This document shows positions 7,108 to 9,199 of a DNA stretch of 9,199 nt, in pieces. The stretch is taken from positions 1 through 9,199 of the forward strand of contig USQS01000032.1 in the NCBI GenBank assembly GCA_900556865.1. Direction: 5' to 3'. Every line of letters starts with the position of its first letter. Position 1 is the first letter of the stretch. Source of the stretch: an uncultured Clostridium sp. GTDB lineage: Bacteria > Bacillota > Clostridia > TANB77 > CAG-508. Below the pieces are notes generated by a model. It was not told where the DNA came from. It saw nothing but the letters and a program-made list of their open reading frames with translations, and ran no database searches. The translations under genes and the position numbers were made by a program.

Positions 7108-7372
7108 TAATCTCACCCCCATTTATTATCTTTTCTAAATTTTCATATGTATTAGCTGGAATTTCCATCTCAAAAGTTTTTGAAAGTCTTTTATTTTTTA
7201 TAAGTTTTTTCAAACATTCTTCAGATTTACAAATATATGTACCTCTTCCTTCCATTTTGCCTGTTATGTCTATATATATTTCTCCATTTTTATTTTTTAC
7301 TATTCTTATTAAGTCTTTTTTATCTTTTTTTTCATTACAACCAAGACAAGTTCTTTGTGGTAATCTTTTCAA
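7100..7372 (-). CDS. ylxR: YlxR/RnpM family RNA-binding protein (DUF448)
   Basis: Small basic protein of 90 residues. YlxR family members bind RNA, and the B. subtilis protein has been reported to bind RNase P RNA and modulate that enzyme. The family motifs are present: RTCLGCNEKKDKKDLIRIV (from residue 7, Cys9 and Cys12), DITGKMEGRGTYIC (35-48) and KSEECLKKLIKNKRL. Cys9, Cys12, Cys48 and Cys53 could form a metal site, though this is not established for the family. The start is TTG at 7372. AGGAG (7383-7387) precedes it by 10 bases, and no in-frame ATG or GTG lies just upstream. It sits 26 bases after nusA and overlaps the infB start by 8 bases. The L7Ae-like gene that often follows it is missing. 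Confidence 0.92.
   Translation of the reverse strand: MKRLPQRTCLGCNEKKDKKDLIRIVKNKNGEIYIDITGKMEGRGTYICKSEECLKKLIKNKRLSKTFEMEIPANTYENLEKIINGGEIIG
7113..7120 (-). promoter_or_regulatory. Ribosome binding site that decides the infB start
   Basis: GGGGGTGA matches the SD consensus GGAGGTGA at 7 of 8 bases and lies 5 bases before TTG 7107. It sits inside the last codons of ylxR, so ribosomes finishing ylxR pass straight over it. The upstream ATG (7120-7122) overlaps this site and so cannot use it. Confidence 0.6.
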
Positions 7373-7398
7373 ATTACATCTTCTCCTTTTAATTTTCT

Positions 7399-8544
7399 TT
7401 AATTTTTATTTTCTTCTGTTTTATCTTCTTTTGCTTCTTCAGTTTCAGTAATTAAGTCTTTTTTATTTTCTTCATTTTGCTTTTCTTCTAAATACTTTCT
7501 AAATTGACTTTCAGACTTTATATCTATTTTCCAATTTGTAAGTTTAGCTGCTAATCTTGCATTCTGCCCTGCTTTTCCTATAGCAAGTGATAATTGATCA
7601 TCTGGAACTATTACTTGAGCAAATCTTTCTTCTTCTTTACTGTCAACTGCCATTATTTTTGCAGGAAGAAGTGCCGAAGCGATAAATATAGAAATATCTG
7701 GGTTCCATTCTATAATATCTATTTTTTCTCCATTTAATTCATTTATTACATTTTGTATACGTATTCCCTTTTGCCCAACACATGAACCAACTGGGTCAAT
7801 ATTAGGATCTTGTGAATACACTGCAATTTTACTTCTTTTTCCTGGGTCTCTTGATACACTTTTTATTTCTATTAGTCCTTCATATATTTCAGGTATTTCA
7901 AATTCTAATAATTTTCTTACAAAATCTGGTTTACTTCTTGAAACAATTACCTGTGGTGCACCTTTTTCGCCTTTTTCAACATCTATTACATATGCTTTTA
8001 TTTTATCATTTACTTTATAATGTTCAGTAGGTACTTGCTCTTTCAAAGGCATTACTCCTTCAATTTTACCTAAATCCATTACAACTATACCTTTATCTGC
8101 TTTTTGAATAGGTCCTGATACAATTTCTCCTTTTTGGTCACTATATTCGCTATATATTATTTCTCTCTCCGCTTCTCTAATTTTTTGTACAATTACTTGT
8201 TTTGCTGTTTGTGCCGCTATTCTACCAAAGTTTTTTGGTACAATTTCAACATCAACACTGTCTCCAATTTGCACAGATTTATTTATTTTTTTTGCATCTG
8301 CTAAACTTATTTCTTGTGTACTGTTATTTACTGTTTCTACAACTTCTTTTACAGAATATATATATGTTGCACCTGTTTTTTTGTCCATTACAACCTTAAC
8401 ATTTTCTGATGAATCAAAATTTCTTTTGTATGCTGTAACTAATGCTGTTTCTATTGATTCTAACAAATATTCTTTTTTTATTCCTTTTTCTTTTTCTAAT
8501 TCTTCTAATGCCAAAATTAATTCTTTATTATCAATCGCTTTCAT
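7399..8544 (-). CDS. nusA: Transcription termination/antitermination factor NusA
   Basis: NusA binds RNA polymerase and nascent RNA and controls pausing, termination and antitermination. The 381 residues (B. subtilis about 371) show the whole short Firmicute form: N-terminal polymerase-binding domain (about 1-125, starting MKAIDNKELILALEELEKEK), S1 domain (about 135-200), KH1 with GSCVGQKGIRIQNVINEL (253-270) and KH2 with DDQLSLAIGKAGQNARLAAK (315-334). A strongly charged tail rich in Glu and Lys follows (about 353-381). The acidic-repeat domains of E. coli NusA are absent, as usual in Firmicutes. The ATG at 8544 lies 5 bases from the rimP stop. The nearest SD-like sequence, AAAGGA, is about 13 bases away inside rimP, so translation is probably coupled to rimP. 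Confidence 0.96.
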   Translation of the reverse strand: MKAIDNKELILALEELEKEKGIKKEYLLESIETALVTAYKRNFDSSENVKVVMDKKTGATYIYSVKEVVETVNNSTQEISLADAKKINKSVQIGDSVDVEIVPKNFGRIAAQTAKQVIVQKIREAEREIIYSEYSDQKGEIVSGPIQKADKGIVVMDLGKIEGVMPLKEQVPTEHYKVNDKIKAYVIDVEKGEKGAPQVIVSRSKPDFVRKLLEFEIPEIYEGLIEIKSVSRDPGKRSKIAVYSQDPNIDPVGSCVGQKGIRIQNVINELNGEKIDIIEWNPDISIFIASALLPAKIMAVDSKEEERFAQVIVPDDQLSLAIGKAGQNARLAAKLTNWKIDIKSESQFRKYLEEKQNEENKKDLITETEEAKEDKTEENKN

Positions 8545-8549
8545 TTTTT

Positions 8550-9014
8550 CTAATCATTCCTTTCTTCATATATAGTTTTTATTTGTGAAATACTTTTTCT
8601 TTCTATTTCTATAATAGTGCCAATGTCTAATTTTATAGTATTTTCAGTAAAATCAACCAATATACCTATATATCCCTTATTTTTGTTTTCATCTTTTTTA
8701 AATAATTTAACTTCTACTTTACTGTTTATATATTTTTTTAGTTGCCAATCTTTTCTTAAAACTCTTTCTATTCCTGGAGAAGATATTTCTAAAAAATATT
8801 GTTCCTTTATTGGGTCTTTGCTATCTATTATTTCTTTTATTTCATTATTAACTTTTTCGCAGTCGTCTAATGATATTCCATTATCACTATCAATTACTAT
8901 TCTTAAAATTCTATTTGATCCTTCTTTTATGTATAATACATCATAAAGTTCATAACCTATACTTTCTATTTTAGGTTTTACTAAATCTTCTACTTCTTTT
9001 TCTATTTTTGACAA
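8550..9014 (-). CDS. rimP: Ribosome maturation factor RimP
   Basis: RimP helps assemble the 30S subunit, acting early on the 3' domain and helping S12 to load. The 154 residues match the family. An N-terminal alpha/beta domain carries ISLDDCEKVNNEI and the signature LEISSPGIER (75-84). It is followed by the C-terminal SH3-like domain (about 92-154, with GYIGILVDFTENTIKLDIG). The start is TTG at 9014: AGGAGG (9021-9026) stands 6 bases before it, and the next Met is not near the family's usual start. First gene of the operon; its TAG stop is 5 bases from the nusA start. Confidence 0.95.
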   Translation of the reverse strand: MSKIEKEVEDLVKPKIESIGYELYDVLYIKEGSNRILRIVIDSDNGISLDDCEKVNNEIKEIIDSKDPIKEQYFLEISSPGIERVLRKDWQLKKYINSKVEVKLFKKDENKNKGYIGILVDFTENTIKLDIGTIIEIERKSISQIKTIYEERND

Positions 9015-9020
9015 AATTTA

Positions 9021-9026
9021 CCTCCT
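9021..9026 (-). promoter_or_regulatory. Strong ribosome binding site supporting the TTG start of rimP
   Basis: AGGAGG on the minus strand, then TAAATT, then TTG at 9014. Spacing is close to ideal and compensates for the weak start codon. Confidence 0.75.
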
Positions 9027-9039
9027 AATTACAAGATTT

Positions 9040-9066
9040 AAGAGCGAGATTTTTGCTCTCGCTCTT
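9040..9066 (-). promoter_or_regulatory. Stem-loop in the rimP operon leader
   Basis: AAGAGCGAGA (9040-9049) and TCTCGCTCTT (9057-9066) form a perfect 10-bp stem with a 7-base loop, between the promoter and the rimP SD site. On the minus strand (sense to the operon) the stem is followed by AAATCTTG, which is too poor in U to be a good terminator. On the plus strand it is followed by TTTTCTTTCTC, but no plus-strand gene lies upstream. It may stabilise the mRNA 5' end, act in attenuation, or bind an operon product such as NusA. The role is not known. Confidence 0.7.
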
Positions 9067-9089
9067 TTCTTTCTCTTTATGTCTTTTAT

Positions 9090-9118
9090 ATTATACCCCT
9101 TTTTTTTCCTTTTTGCAA
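9090..9118 (-). promoter_or_regulatory. Main sigma-A promoter of the rimP-nusA-infB operon
   Basis: On the minus strand, TTGCAA (9113-9118), 17 bases, then a perfect TATAAT (9090-9095). The sequence upstream is A/T-rich, like an UP element. Transcription would begin near 9083, giving a leader of about 70 bases before rimP. This is the best promoter in the window and the only clear one upstream of the seven genes. Confidence 0.85.
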
Positions 9119-9160
9119 GGGTTTTGAAGGAATTTTTAAAACTTATTTAATTGTAAAAGT

Positions 9161-9191
9161 AAATTCTAGTTTAGATTAAAATCTAGAATTT
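9161..9191. repeat. AT-rich inverted repeat upstream of the operon promoter, possible terminator of the gene beyond the edge
   Basis: AAATTCTAG (9161-9169) and CTAGAATTT (9183-9191) are perfect 9-bp arms, with an overlapping smaller palindrome TAGATT-AA-AATCTA (9172-9185). Read on the minus strand, ACTTTTAC follows, so it could be a weak terminator for a gene off the right edge. The GC content of the stem is low and the T tract is short. Confidence 0.35.
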
Positions 9192-9199
9192 AGTCTTGC

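Noticed and set aside
7077..7451. 124-codon hydrophobic plus-strand frame across ylxR
   Set aside because: The hydrophobic look arises from reading Lys/Glu codons on the opposite strand; no SD site or family match.
9040..9080. Plus-strand rho-independent terminator
   Set aside because: The hairpin has a T/C-rich tail on the plus strand, but no plus-strand gene lies before it, so there is nothing for it to terminate.
1..9199. CRISPR array, tRNA, rRNA, riboswitch, phage or defence genes
   Set aside because: I looked for regularly spaced repeats, clover-leaf sequences, conserved riboswitch cores and typical proteins and saw none.

Overview
The window is a very AT-rich stretch of bacterial chromosome. 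By gene order and protein family it comes from a Clostridia-type Firmicute, probably an uncultured gut-type lineage; the species cannot be named from sequence alone. Shine-Dalgarno sites are of the GGAGG type. TAA, TAG and TGA all act as stops, and the reading frames fit the standard bacterial code. Every recognisable gene lies on the minus strand, so the map reads from right to left.

The right nine-tenths is the conserved nusA-infB operon: rimP, nusA, ylxR, infB, rbfA, nrnA, truB. A clear sigma-A type promoter (TTGCAA, 17 bp, TATAAT at 9090-9118) drives it. The leader RNA is short and carries a 10-bp stem-loop. The operon ends at a rho-independent terminator (1811-1848). Its products handle 30S maturation (RimP, RbfA), transcription elongation and antitermination (NusA), translation initiation (IF2), RNA binding linked to RNase P (YlxR), nanoRNA and pAp turnover (NrnA) and tRNA U55 pseudouridylation (TruB). 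The genes are packed tightly with gaps or overlaps of a few bases, which suggests one transcript and some translational coupling. The L7Ae-like gene (ylxQ) that often sits between ylxR and infB is absent, and no ribF follows truB.

Three points stand out in the operon. First, truB is broken by a one-base frameshift near its 3' end, and its C-terminal domain lies in another frame. Second, IF2 carries an unusually long, Asn-rich, probably disordered N-terminal region. Third, rimP, ylxR and probably infB start with TTG.

Between the operon terminator and the left-hand gene lie about 370 non-coding bases. They hold a 243-bp imperfect palindrome (1554-1796) with a nested hairpin, which looks like a MITE-type repeat, and then a promoter for the next gene. 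That gene (1-1442, cut off by the window edge) encodes a YbiT-like ABC-F ATPase. One of its two composite ATP sites has degenerate motifs.

I see no CRISPR array, tRNA, rRNA, phage gene or defence system. This is mainly ordinary housekeeping DNA. The parts most worth checking are the truB frameshift, the palindromic element, the asymmetric ABC-F protein and the IF2 extension.
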